From Misgurnus anguillicaudatus (taxonomy: Eukaryota; Chordata; Actinopteri; Cypriniformes; Cobitidae): a DNA stretch of 64,000 nucleotides. Shown in pieces: positions 1 through 10,141 of the stretch (position 1 is the first letter of the stretch; each line of letters opens with the position of its first letter). Under the pieces are notes generated by a model. The model was not told the DNA's origin and did not search any database. It worked only from the letters and a program-made list of their open reading frames with translations. The position numbers and the translations under genes were made by a program. The stretch covers positions 21,460,001-21,524,000 of the forward strand of contig NC_073340.2 of the NCBI RefSeq assembly GCF_027580225.2, written 5' to 3'.

Positions 1-915
1 ACACAAACTTGTCCCGTTAGTCTTCTGGGATCGTTGCCGGAAAGAGGACCTAGTCAGATACACGGATAACCCTCTGTGTGAACAAGAAGCCGACGGAATG
101 CCGTAATGGGCGTGTCGTAGTGAAGACGCGCACATCACCACAAAAGTTATGGTTCAGCTCCTTAAAACGAGAGCTAACATGCATATAAACATTCACCACG
201 AAAAATGTTGCAAACTATATTGACGCAGTTATCAGGAAATGATAAATGAGACGCATAAACAATGACGCACGTGCCGTAGTGAGGACGCGCGTGTCATGGC
301 AACATGAAGTTGGTTCAACTCTTTAAAATAAGGGATTTACAACATTCATGACGAGAAATGTCAGCAAACTGGTCTGAAGCAGATATCAGGTAAGTTAGCT
401 CATTACTTACTGCGTTGAAACGGAGATCATTCAGCAGCATAAAAGAATATCGCGTCACGTGCTCATTGAGCTATAATAAAGGAAAATACCCGCGCGTCAT
501 CCCAACAAGATATATCGTTCAGCTCCTCAAAATGCGGGTTTTAAATGCATATAAACAATCACGATGAGAAATGTCTGAAAACTGTATTAAAGCAGAGATC
601 AGGGAGCTCGTCAAATATCCACTCTGAAGCTGAGATCATTCACCAGCATTAGAACGGCGCGTCACGCGCTCCTTTATAATCTTATCATAAACAAAAATGC
701 ACGCGAGTGGTTCTTAGAGAGAGAAATAATATATAATATGCAAACTTCAGATGCTGCGTAGAAGAGAGGGCGGGACTTTCAATAGGTCACGTGTCTATCC
801 GGGACCATTAGATGCCGGGTATTCATGGCAGTGTGTATGAACAAAAAAACTAAGGATACCGTAAAAATCCCGGATGCCTTTCCTGTGTTTTACGTAATGT
901 CTGTGTGAAAGGGCT
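1..915. mobile_element. Non-autonomous DNA transposon, family L, cut by the window edge
   Basis: This is a degenerate copy of the element seen more fully at 36373-38322. Shared landmarks are TCTGGGATCGTT followed by CCGGAAAGAGGACCT near the left, a GGCAACATGAAGTT segment in the middle, and a right end reading GTCTGTGTGAAAGGGCT. The same order of landmarks occurs in both copies. The left end lies outside the window. No transposase frame is visible, so this is either a MITE or a decayed deletion derivative. Confidence 0.6.
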
Positions 916-1172
916 CAAGTCAGTCCAAATGCAATAACACTTTTTTTTTAAGTTGCTTAAACTGCACTTTAAACCAGAGTAAGTTGTTTTAACAAACTTC
1001 CCTGATGCAGCTAGGCTTTTTACAGGAACAAACAGAAGTGCACATACACACTGATTCTATGTACAATCCATTGGTTTCCAGTCAAATTCAGAATTGATTT
1101 AAAAATGTAGTTTTTACTTTTAAAGTACTAAATGGACAGAAACCTATACATCACAGACCTTTCTACCCCTTA

Positions 1173-1964
1173 TGCTGAGTTTACACCAAATGCGTTTTGG
1201 GCGTCAAAATCGCGTCTACCGCGTCTAGTTTGCCGCTTGAACACTTTGAATGCATTCGCGCGTGTAGAGCGGAGTAGACGCGCGGAAAAAGCAAGCATTT
1301 AACGCGCGTCAGAGGCAAACTCCGCTTTTTGTTGGAGGGGCAAGTGCTATGCGGTTGTCTGTTTGCAAGATGACTGATGTTGATTGTGCATTTATCGAGA
1401 GAGTAACCAGTTTGTATTTGGTAACCTTATAGGGGAAAAATAAACGACGCAGGTCGATAAACGTCACGTGATTCAAAAGTGAAGTGTGTATAACAACGTA
1501 CCAGGTTGCCCAAAGTCCTTACTGACACTCTTCCAAGCGAGGTCCTTTTTATTCCTGTCTCCTCTATAGAAATAACAACTTGTGTCATATAGCTTCGAGT
1601 GACTGCTTGAGTGAGTGACTCCGGGCGGGGCTGCCACCACAGCAGCAAGCAGGCTCCTGATTGGTTAACGCGGCGTGAAATTCCGCCAATTTTCAAATTT
1701 TTCAACTCGGGCGCCAGCCGCAAATTCGCGTGAAGCGCAAAATGCACAAAAAAGCACTATTCGCGCGTACCGCGCACATCGCTCAATTCGCACCTTTCGC
1801 GCGAGCTTCAAGCGCGAATGAGGCGGAAACGCGTCTTCCGCTCCGCGTCAAACGCCTCTTCCGCGCCGCGGGACCTCCTGACGCGCGTCAACGCGTCTGC
1901 ACATTGACTTAACATTGAAATCACTCGCGCTTCACGTCTCTACCGCGGTTGGTGTAAACGCACC
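1173..1964. mobile_element. CG-rich non-autonomous DNA transposon, family R
   Basis: The terminal inverted repeats begin TGCTGAGTTTACACCAAA on the left and end TTGGTGTAAACGCACCA on the right. The interior is rich in GCGTC, GCGCG and CGCGTCTAG words, unlike the AT-rich flanks. A second copy lies at 33674-34495. A short open frame starting ATGACTGATG at 1370 (20 codons, starting MTDVDCAFIERV) may be a leftover of a transposon protein, but I cannot identify it. Confidence 0.6.
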
Positions 1965-3283
1965 ATTACTCTTCAACTCGCACTCTTCGTTCCACAGACC
2001 AAAACCTTCTGAGGGTCCCCAAAACACATCTTTAAACTCGGGGAGACCTGTCAGACAGTTGCCCCTAAGCTTTGGAATACTCTGCCCTTGTCATTATGTG
2101 TGGCTGAATCTGTTGAGTCTTTTAATTATTTCTTTGCCATTGCCGAGTTATGTCCTAAATTAAGAGAAAACGTTTTCCCTGCCAATGATGCTTTCTTGAC
2201 AAGTTTTTACTGTAATTTGTAATTCCGCTATTACCCAATTTATAAAAAACTGAAGCAAAACCTAATTTAACAACAATTTAAACTCTGTGTATGTTTTGAT
2301 AATTGTTCTCAATCTGAACCTACTAGGAATGCCACAATTCTCAATACATTATTGAACCGTTCGGTTCGACCCCCACGGTGCAATACGTGCATGTGAATTG
2401 CGGTTTTTCGGTTTGTCCATCCAAATCTGTCAGTTTTATATTTCCTGCACTTTTGTTAATGTGCGTGTCCGCATGATCTGCACGCTTATAAACGCCACAG
2501 TGAGTTGATATCCAGTCACTGTGCGCTACCTGCGTTAACTCTGCTTGCAATGCTGGTGTCAGATTTAATTTGCGTGCACACACACCCAACAGAAGTGCGA
2601 CAAACAAAAAGCAGCAGCACGACTGTCTTTTAAATCTGAGGTGTGGATTAATTATTTGCGCGTGTAGATTATATACAACATCAATGTAAAGATGCAAATT
2701 CGCGTGGGGCAATGCGAATGACACAAATTGGGCTTGTTATTGATGCAAACACGCGTTACTTGCCTCAAACAGGTCTTCCGTGCAAGTTGAAAAAGTTCAA
2801 CTCAAGAAGAAATGCGCATGATGCTATAATAAATCCCACCAGTAATCTTGATTGAGGAACACATTTTCGGTTTCTACACAGACAGCATGATGATGGATTT
2901 AACAGTAGTGCAGTAATGTATAGCCTTCATTTACAATGTAAAGTTTAATTTACTAAGTACATGTATATAAAATGGCCAATCACTAGAACCTACCCATATT
3001 TAAGAGGCTATAAAAAGAGAACAAATAAAGATAGGATGAAACGTTGTTTTACCTGTTTGTTTGTCTGTTTGTTTGTTTGAAAGCAGAGGGTTTGTTCTTT
3101 TATTTGATATATTTGTATGTGTATATATTTCTAGAAGAAAATTTTCCTGGAAGGCTGGCGGGAATGAGTTAAAAAGCAATTGAAGACATTATTTAGACAA
3201 GCTTTTAGTTGATCAGGCATTTATGTTTTTCAATTTAGTTTTTTTCTGTGTGTATTTTTTTTGCATTTTGTAAAGCATATTAG
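1965..3283. other. Intergenic, no gene seen
   Basis: AT-rich sequence with short unstructured open frames and a short TTTG-type simple repeat near 3055-3085. I see no splice-supported coding exon, RNA gene or complete transposon. Confidence 0.5.
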
Positions 3284-3545
3284 GTATGTTTACATGCAAC
3301 CAAATAATCAGTTTGTAATCGTATTGATGGCTCAGTAGTATTGAAAAGCCTTCATGTAAAACCCTTAATCAATATGATTGGGGTCGATCAGATGCAAATT
3401 TCGATCATATTGAAGAGGGTGGTGTAGTGCGATATGTGATCCGATCAGCAGGAGAAATGCGTTAATCGTAGTATTTTCTCAATCGGATGGAAAAAATACA
3501 TTGTGCACATGCGCAGAACATTTGTGCTCAAGTTCACGTCTTATT
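3284..3545. repeat. Probable transposon fragment with GTTTACATGCA end
   Basis: The segment begins GGTATGTTTACATGCAACCA and carries repeated AATCGG/CGATC words, the style of a widespread teleost DNA-transposon end. The opposite terminus is not clearly recognisable, so the boundary is approximate. Confidence 0.35.
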
Positions 3546-3914
3546 CTCTTATTTACGTCTCGCATAATTCTCGTCAACACGCATTATTAAGGTAATGGGC
3601 TAAAACGCTCTACACCCGCTATTCATTCTGCAGCGTTCATGTGTACTTTCATAACAATAGGTTACAAAAAGCATTGTGAAAATTGTTTTAATTGCCTATA
3701 TCTGAAAATTTAAGAAGAACTTCCTCCAACTCAACTTTTTACATTTATCCAGAGATATCCATAGCGTGAACTCTGCGAGAGATGCTGTGTGCTGGGTGGC
3801 GTTGCCATGTCCTCTGCAGTTCATATTTGGGCTGCTATGTCTCCATGAGTTTTTTTTTCTGCGGGTAAAAGATGAAAAGATTTCATTCATTGGTTATTGG
3901 TATTAAAGCTGTAA

Positions 3915-4199
3915 ATAGGGCTGGGCGATATGGCCAAAAAAATTATCAAGAAAATGTTTTCCATATCAGTCGATATCGACAATTATCATGATAAATAACA
4001 AATCTTTACTCCTGTCAAATTTAAGGGCAGTTTTTTGCTCCTGAATGAAAATTGTAAAAAAAAACAGACAGTTAATAATGGTTTTAAACTACTTTTTATT
4101 CAGAACATGACAAATACAAATACCTTGTTTTAATGTTCAGGCATCTGTATTAAATGTAAATATATTTGTTATGAAATCAACACATTTCTGACACTACTA
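3915..4199. mobile_element. hAT-like element, left end only
   Basis: The left terminus reads TAGGGCTGGGCGATATGGCC, a terminus I recognise from fish hAT-type MITEs, followed by paired ATCGACAATTATCATGATAA words. A matching right end is not visible; a SINE (4213-4395) sits immediately downstream and may have inserted into this element. Confidence 0.45.
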
Positions 4200-4212
4200 C
4201 TACTGTCACTTT

Positions 4213-4395
4213 TTTGGGGGGGGGCATTTTTGCCTTTATTGATAGACAGTAGTTTTGAGAGACGACAGGAAAGAAGAGGGTGGAGAGAGGGTTATGGGAT
4301 CGGCAAAGGACCTCGAGCCGGGATTCGAACTCGGGTCGCGGGAAGTGCGTTAGCACCATATGTGGCGCTGCCCACTACACCATCGGCTCTGACGG
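4213..4395 (-). mobile_element. tRNA-derived SINE with perfect 13-bp target duplication
   Basis: On the minus strand the head reads as a tRNA-like region: GAGCCGATGGTGTAG resembles an A box and GAGTTCGAATCCCGGCTCGAG contains a good RNA polymerase III B box. The tail (left end on the + strand) is a G/T-rich run plus a TTTATTGATAGACAGT segment. The same unit occurs on the + strand at 12571-12755. The 13-bp word CTACTGTCACTTT flanks it exactly at 4200-4212 and 4396-4408, the signature of LINE-assisted retroposition. Confidence 0.85.
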
Positions 4396-5247
4396 CTACT
4401 GTCACTTTAAGACCCAAGACAGATTGCTTTAAGTTTCAATATACTGAGTAACATCCAGCTGTTTATGTTCACTTAAACAAGAAAGAAAACTTAGTTCAGT
4501 GATCACGTGTGTGTTTTACATATACGAGCTATACACGCTGATAAATGGATGTCAAGAGCATCACGTTGCTGTAGGAGCGCACACTCATACAATTTATCCA
4601 ATGCAGTGGTGGATCTGCGGAGATGATCCCCAAATTTTCATCAGTGCTGCTTTAACACCATGAGAATCATTAGTGTAGTCCCAACTAAAATGAATCTAGT
4701 TAGTTGATTGAATGTGCTAAAATGTATTGCCTTTTTTTAAAGGGTGTTTGAAACGATCAGCATGTCACAATGTTTTATGCTGACACTTGCATTCTTAAAG
4801 TGTTAAAGTGGTGGTTAAAGTAAATCGTCATGTACTTTCCTTTGTCTTGAGTTTGTCCGAACTGAATTTTTATAGATAAACTAATTTAATTCATTTTAGT
4901 TAATTCAGAGCACATTTGTGCAAAGAGCTGTCAGGTCTATTTTGTGTATTATATGCAGATTAACCCTTCCGTCAGTTTGTCACAACTTTGCTGCACCATA
5001 ATCCTTTTGAAATCTTTTTGTAGTACACTATAGTTGGAAATGATATTGGGAATGTTTATTTAAATTAACCAGTGTTTAATCAGGATAATTTAAACATAGT
5101 TCTACGACTTTTAGATTAAATGAATCTTTTCCAATCTTACTTTATATAATTAGACTTTATTCTGACCATAAGTATAGCCTTAGAAGCCGGCATGGCGTTT
5201 TAAAGAAAAAAAAGAAATTCACCAGTTGAAAATGCTTGGTTCAACAG

Positions 5248-5471
5248 TTAAAGGCGGAGTCCATGATGTTTGAAAGCCAATGTTGATATTTGAAATCACC
5301 TAAACAAACACGCCCCTACCCCAATAGAATCTGGACCTTCTGTTGATAGACCCGCCCCACACATACGCAACCCGGCATTTGATTTGATTTGATTGGCTAT
5401 AAGTGTGTTTTGGTAGTCGGCCCGTCTCATTTTCCAAAGCGTTTTTCAAACATCGTGGACTCCGCCTTTAA
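5248..5471 (+). mobile_element. MITE family B, TTAA-flanked
   Basis: The termini are inverted repeats: TTAAAGGCGGAGTCCATGAT at the left and ATCGTGGACTCCGCCTTTAA at the right. The unit is 224 bp including a TTAA at each end. A diverged inverted copy is at 25130-25372, sharing the internal ACACGCCCC and TAGACCCGCCCCACA segments. It has no coding capacity. TTAA ends fit piggyBac-like or Kolobok-like mobilisation. Confidence 0.8.
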
Positions 5472-7211
5472 ATCAAGCACAACTTCTGTAGTAAACATTT
5501 TCTGTTAGTTTGTGGTCGGGAGATTTGTAAACTCAGTTTGCTTTCCTTCCCACAACCTTCTTTAGGTTCACACCGAGCCACCTTTCCAGCTCCCCATTTC
5601 CTGACGTTGTACCTGTTCATTAGCGTTTGATCTGATATACGCATATGTTTTCTGCACCTGGTCTTGTGTGCCTTTTTTTTAAGCCCGAGCATTAACAAAG
5701 CTCTCAAGCGTATCTGCCATGCTAATGGCAGGGTTTGATCAAAGCAAGCATTGCATGATGGATTAGCCTCTTTACTTTTGACAGAGATCATCCAAGCTTC
5801 AAGGCTTTGGAATAAGGAGGATCTAACAAGGACTCTGGTCTCTGGACTGTGTGAAGGCTGGAAAGAAGCCATGCATCCTCACATGAATGACTGCCCTAAA
5901 GATGCAGAAAGCCCAGTCCACTTTCAGAAGCAAGTAACTCAATCCAAGTTTGAATGGTTATAAATAGTGTCTTGCTCAGAGGGGGGTGGTCTGGTCAAGC
6001 CGACAGCCTGGCCAGCCGAGCCATGACACTGCACAACAACCAGTGCCCCGATCCAGCCTCGCTCTTCAGTACCCAACCGCCTTTTTTGGGCACATGCCTT
6101 CCATGCCTGTCGTGTGTGGAGTTGTGAGCAAAGAAGCTGAGCATAGGCACCACCCATCTGGGTTTGTCTAGCTTAGTCCCATGCTCTGGCTATGAGTCCC
6201 TGATCCTTCCTGATGTTTGCTGGAACTTTCACTGGAAGTCGTTCCTGCTGACTGTTGCCAGTTCCCATTCTTCTGATGGATAAACAGACCTGCAAAGAGG
6301 AGCGTATCAAGAGAAAGAGAGAGGGCTGGGCTGGGCACACTGTTATTTGACCTATCCCATGACCCTTCCTGTAATATCGACTGGCAAAGTTTGAGTGACT
6401 GCTGGTTAGTCGCCTACTTGCTTTTATTGTTTGCTAGGTCAAGGTCCCGGGTGGTGATCGCATAGCTCACAGGGTAGCTCCTGTTCCATTTGTCTAATGG
6501 CTTATTTGGGCTTGTAATACATTTCAGTGGCTATTCCTGGAGTCATGTAATGGTCTTAAGGTTGAGGTTTGCCCAAAGCAGCTTAAAGCTGCTCCACACT
6601 TTCTAATCCTGCATTCAGATGTGGACTCTCAATAAAATAAAAATTTGTTTAGCTTCTGTCACCTTATCGAATGCTTATGTGCGGTTGATGGTTGTGCAGT
6701 ACGTGTCTGTTTTCATGCATACGCTTGATGCCTGTGTACATGTGCGTCATGCAGATGAGGTAAAGATAGCAAAAGACAGTTTGTCTCAGAAGCGTACAGT
6801 AGTCTATGATAGAAATGACACTTGAGATGAAACATGATGCAAGACCTTGTGTTACGGTTCTGACACACCCCATCTGTCTGTGTTGCCCATGTGTCCAGAG
6901 ACCTTTTTTAAAACATCCTTATCAGGACTCAACACTAACGCTTCTACTGGTCTTGCCAAAATTTGCACTGGCCCCACCAAAAACCACTAAAGTAAAACAG
7001 GCCTGATTATTGCCTTTATTGTTTTTGACCCATGTAGCCTTAATTAATAAGGTTATAGCACTAAAAACGACTTTCCTAACTCATAAATTTCAAATATTGT
7101 TTAAGACAATAATAAAAGTAAAAACAAACAACAAAACAAACATACAAATTAATAAATTAAAATTGCATTTATTTCTAAATAAAGAAAAAACAGTGAGATT
7201 TTTTTCTTTCT
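5472..7211. other. Intergenic, no gene seen
   Basis: Mostly single-copy-looking sequence with no recognisable exon. The short open frames on both strands show no known domain and are not bounded by convincing splice sites. It could contain an upstream non-coding exon or promoter of ppm1b, but nothing in the sequence lets me place one. Confidence 0.4.
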
Positions 7212-7219
7212 GTTGTTTG

Positions 7220-7554
7220 TAGTGCTGCATCACGACTAGTTGCGACTAATCGTTTGCAGAATCATTTTTTTTTGTTTACATAATATATATGTGTACTGTG
7301 TAAAAAAATAATTATGTATATATAAATACACACATATATACATGTATAATTTAAGAAAAAATATATTTATATAATAAATGTTTATATTTATATATAATAT
7401 AATTTGTATATAAATAAACATGTATATACACATGCAAATGTTTCTTAATTATATACATAAATAATTATTATACCCAGTACACCCACATATATTATGTAAA
7501 CAAAAACTTTTATTCTGCAAATGATTAGTCGCAACTAATCGTGTGGCAACACTA
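7220..7554. mobile_element. hAT-like AT-rich MITE, family J copy 1
   Basis: The long inverted termini contain the doubled words CGACTAGTTGCGACTAATCG (left) and TTAGTCGCAACTAATCG (right), and the core is a TATATA/TGTGTA-rich palindrome. The flanks carry GTTGTTTG (7212-7219) and TTTGTTTG (7555-7562), a 7-of-8 match that fits an 8-bp hAT target duplication. Related copies are at 8222-8564 and 37724-38093. Confidence 0.7.
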
Positions 7555-7890
7555 TTTGTTTGATTAATCTACACTAAAACGAATGCAAATTTGTATTAGG
7601 GTCCTATCACTTTAAACCCTAATGCATACAGGTCCAATATGCGGTTACACATGTATTTTATTTCTGAACTGTAACTCCGTATTTGCACGCTGTCTGAACC
7701 ATTTACGCATATACACGGTCTGTCTTGAGAAGCAGCTTTCCTGGAGCATGCATTGAATGTGCGCACAGACCAAACTTAAACAGTGCGTGAGTAGAACATT
7801 AACATCTGTTTTGCGTCTTTGTTGATTGAATATTTAAATTGGCAAGGCCTCAAAACGCGTGCAAATTATTAACTTTCGTGACTCTGCCGC

Positions 7891-7910
7891 ACTGGCCCAA
7901 TTGGGCCAGT
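7891..7910. repeat. Perfect 20-bp palindrome
   Basis: ACTGGCCCAATTGGGCCAGT is identical to its own reverse complement. A related ACTGGCCC word lies at about 6968, so it may be the fused or recombined end of an older element. Confidence 0.7.
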
Positions 7911-8221
7911 GACAGTTCTGTCAACTGGCCCGGGCATCGTTCAGGCTGACCCCAGGCCATCAGGCTGTTTTTATTGTCCAGCCTTGCTTATGCTTGCCTC
8001 CTCTGTTAAATGGCCAGATCTTGCATTTCAGAGAAAACTTGCCTTTATGCTACTGTATAGCTGTGACTTTTATTTCCTTCATTAAAGTCTTGTTTGCAAT
8101 ATTGAATAATTTTTGTCCAAGCAGGTTTAAAGCATTCTTAAAATTTCCGTTCTCACTTAGATAAATTTTACATTGCATAGAATATACTTTTCATTTCAGG
8201 TTATGATGACTTGGGTCAATT

Positions 8222-8564
8222 TTACAGATGCATAACGATTAATCACGATTAATCTATAGCAAAATAGGAGTTTTTGTTTACATCATATATGTGTGTAAAC
8301 TGTGTATAATAATAATTATGTATATAAATATGCACACATGCATGTATAATGTTAAGATAAAAATATATATATTAAGTATTTATATTTATAAATTATACAT
8401 AAATATACAAATGTATTTACACATGTTAACATTTTTTAATATATACATGCATGTGTGTGCATTTATCTATACAAAGTTATTATACACCATTCACACACAT
8501 ATAATGTAAACAAAAAGTTTATTCTGTTTTAGATTAATCGTGATTAATCGTTATGCATCTGTAA
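8222..8564. mobile_element. hAT-like AT-rich MITE, family J copy 2
   Basis: Near-perfect inverted repeats span AATTTTACAGATGCATAACG, followed by two ATTAATC words, and mirror it at the right end as GTTATGCATCTGTAAAATT. The core is AT-rich with TGTGTATAATAATTATG. It shares termini and layout with 7220-7554 and 37724-38093. The palindromic flanks prevent a clear call of its target duplication. Confidence 0.75.
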
Positions 8565-8604
8565 AATTCGACTTTTCTGAAAACAGTTCGTCATTTAGCG
8601 TAAT

Positions 8605-8990
8605 TTAAAGGTGGAGTGTGTAAATTTTAGCGGCATCTAGTGGTGAGGTTGCGAATTGCAACCAACGGCTCAGTCCACTGCTCACCCCTTGCTTTGGAAA
8701 CAAATAAAGAAGCTACGGTAGCTGCCACCGGACAAACATGTCATTGTTGGAGACAACTTAGTAAAAAATTGTCTGTTAAGGGCTTCTGTAGAAAAATGGC
8801 GGCACAAAATGGTGACTTCCATGTAAGGGGACACTCTTTGTATGTAGTTAAAAATGTCTCGTTCTAAGGTAATAAACACGTAACGGTTCATTATGAAAGG
8901 TCTTTATACACCCCTGATTATATAGTTTTGTATATTATTTTTGCATTTCTGTCAAGAGATCCTTCTAAAAATTACACACTGCACCTTTAA
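8605..8990 (+). mobile_element. MITE family A copy 1, TTAA-flanked
   Basis: The left end reads TTAAAGGTGGAGTGTGTAAA and the right end TTACACACTGCACCTTTAA, forming inverted repeats inside TTAA. The interior GCGGCATCTAGTGGTGAGGT and GCTACGGTAGCTGCCACCGG segments recur at 34755-35098 and, inverted, at 48826-49215. There is no coding content beyond chance frames. It lies about 300 bp upstream of the first coding exon of ppm1b. Confidence 0.85.
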
Positions 8991-9295
8991 AATGTTTTCC
9001 TGTGTATGCTAATGTTTTTGGTACTCCTTAGTTGTAAATGACTTTTCTACAGTGTTAGAAAAAAAATTCTCAAAAAATAGTCCCAATCTGTCACTGTGAC
9101 AGTTCCCTTTTCAAAAGGTCCTGCTTAAGTGTGTGGCAGATACTTATATATTCACTGTTGTGATTTAAATAAAGTTGTTAACCTTTCAAACAATGCTATA
9201 TTATACTGCAGTTTTTAAATATTTACTTAATACATGAGTACTGTATACGTTTTGTCCTGCACCGTATAATTTAATGTCTTATGTTTATTTTGCAG

Positions 9296-9310
9296 ACGGT
9301 GTCCTAAGCC
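9296..9310 (+). other. ppm1b: 5' UTR part of the first coding exon of ppm1b
   Basis: A good 3' splice site (TTATTTTGCAG, ending at 9295) precedes 15 bases of leader and the ATG at 9311. This implies at least one upstream non-coding exon, which I could not locate. The start context GCCATGG fits vertebrate initiation well. Confidence 0.75.
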
Positions 9311-10141
9311 ATGGGGGCCTTCTTGGACAAACCGAAGACGGAAAAACACAATGCTCACGGGGCGGGTAACGGTCTGCATTATGGCCTGAGCAGCATGCAG
9401 GGATGGCGGGTCGAGATGGAGGATGCGCACACAGCTGTGGTGGGTCTTCCCCACAGCCTGGACGACTGGTCGTTCTTCGCCGTGTACGATGGTCACGCCG
9501 GCTCCCGCGTGGCCAACTATTGCTCCAAACACCTTTTGGATCACATCATAACCAACAGTGAAGATTTCCGTGCAGGCGCAGACTCCGTAGAGAGCGTTAA
9601 AAGCGGCATTCGCTCTGGCTTCCTGAAGATCGACGAGTATATGCGCAGTTTCGCCGACCTGCGCAACGGCTTGGACCGTAGCGGATCCACCGCAGTCGGC
9701 GTGCTGGTGTCGCCCGAGCACCTCTACTTCATGAACTGCGGCGACTCCCGCGCCGTGCTCAGTCGTGCCGGGCAGGTGCGCTTCTTTACTCAAGATCACA
9801 AGCCTTGTAATCCACGTGAAAAAGAGCGCATTCAGAATGCGGGAGGTTCTGTAATGATCCAAAGGGTGAATGGTTCTCTGGCTGTGTCGCGGGCTCTGGG
9901 GGACTATGACTACAAGTGCGTGGATGGGAAGGGTCCCACCGAGCAGCTGGTATCTCCGGAACCGGATGTGTTTGAGATCCCCCGCGTTTCAGATGAGGAT
10001 GAGTTTGTGGTGCTCGCTTGCGATGGCATCTGGGATGTGATGAGCAACGAGGAGCTATGTGATTTTGTGCGCTCTCGATTAGAGGTGTGGGATGATTTGG
10101 AGAAGGTCTGCAACTCTGTAGTGGACACTTGTTTACATAAG
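9311..10141 (+). CDS. ppm1b: ppm1b coding exon 1 (catalytic core, residues 1-277)
   Basis: This large exon carries almost the whole PP2C fold, from the myristoylation-type N-terminus through D60, D145, the [20 protein letters not shown] loop and D238. It ends in frame at K277 with AAG before a consensus donor GTGAGG at 10142. The frame stays open into the intron to a stop at 10310-10312, so retention of this intron would add 56 unrelated residues and lose the last metal-site motif SRDN. GC content and codon usage are clearly higher than in the surrounding AT-rich DNA. Confidence 0.97.

Noticed and set aside
1427..1912. Antisense and sense open frames in a CG-rich region, possible CpG-island promoter
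   Set aside because: The CG-rich words belong to a repeated transposon family (second copy at 33674-34495), not to a gene promoter.
5751..5963. 70-residue open frame LASLLLTEIIQASRLWNKED
   Set aside because: No domain or splice-site support, and the length is ordinary for chance frames in 64 kb.
9227..9862. 211-residue minus-strand open frame
   Set aside because: It overlaps the first coding exon of ppm1b antisense, a GC-rich exon that keeps antisense frames open; the protein has no recognisable domain.
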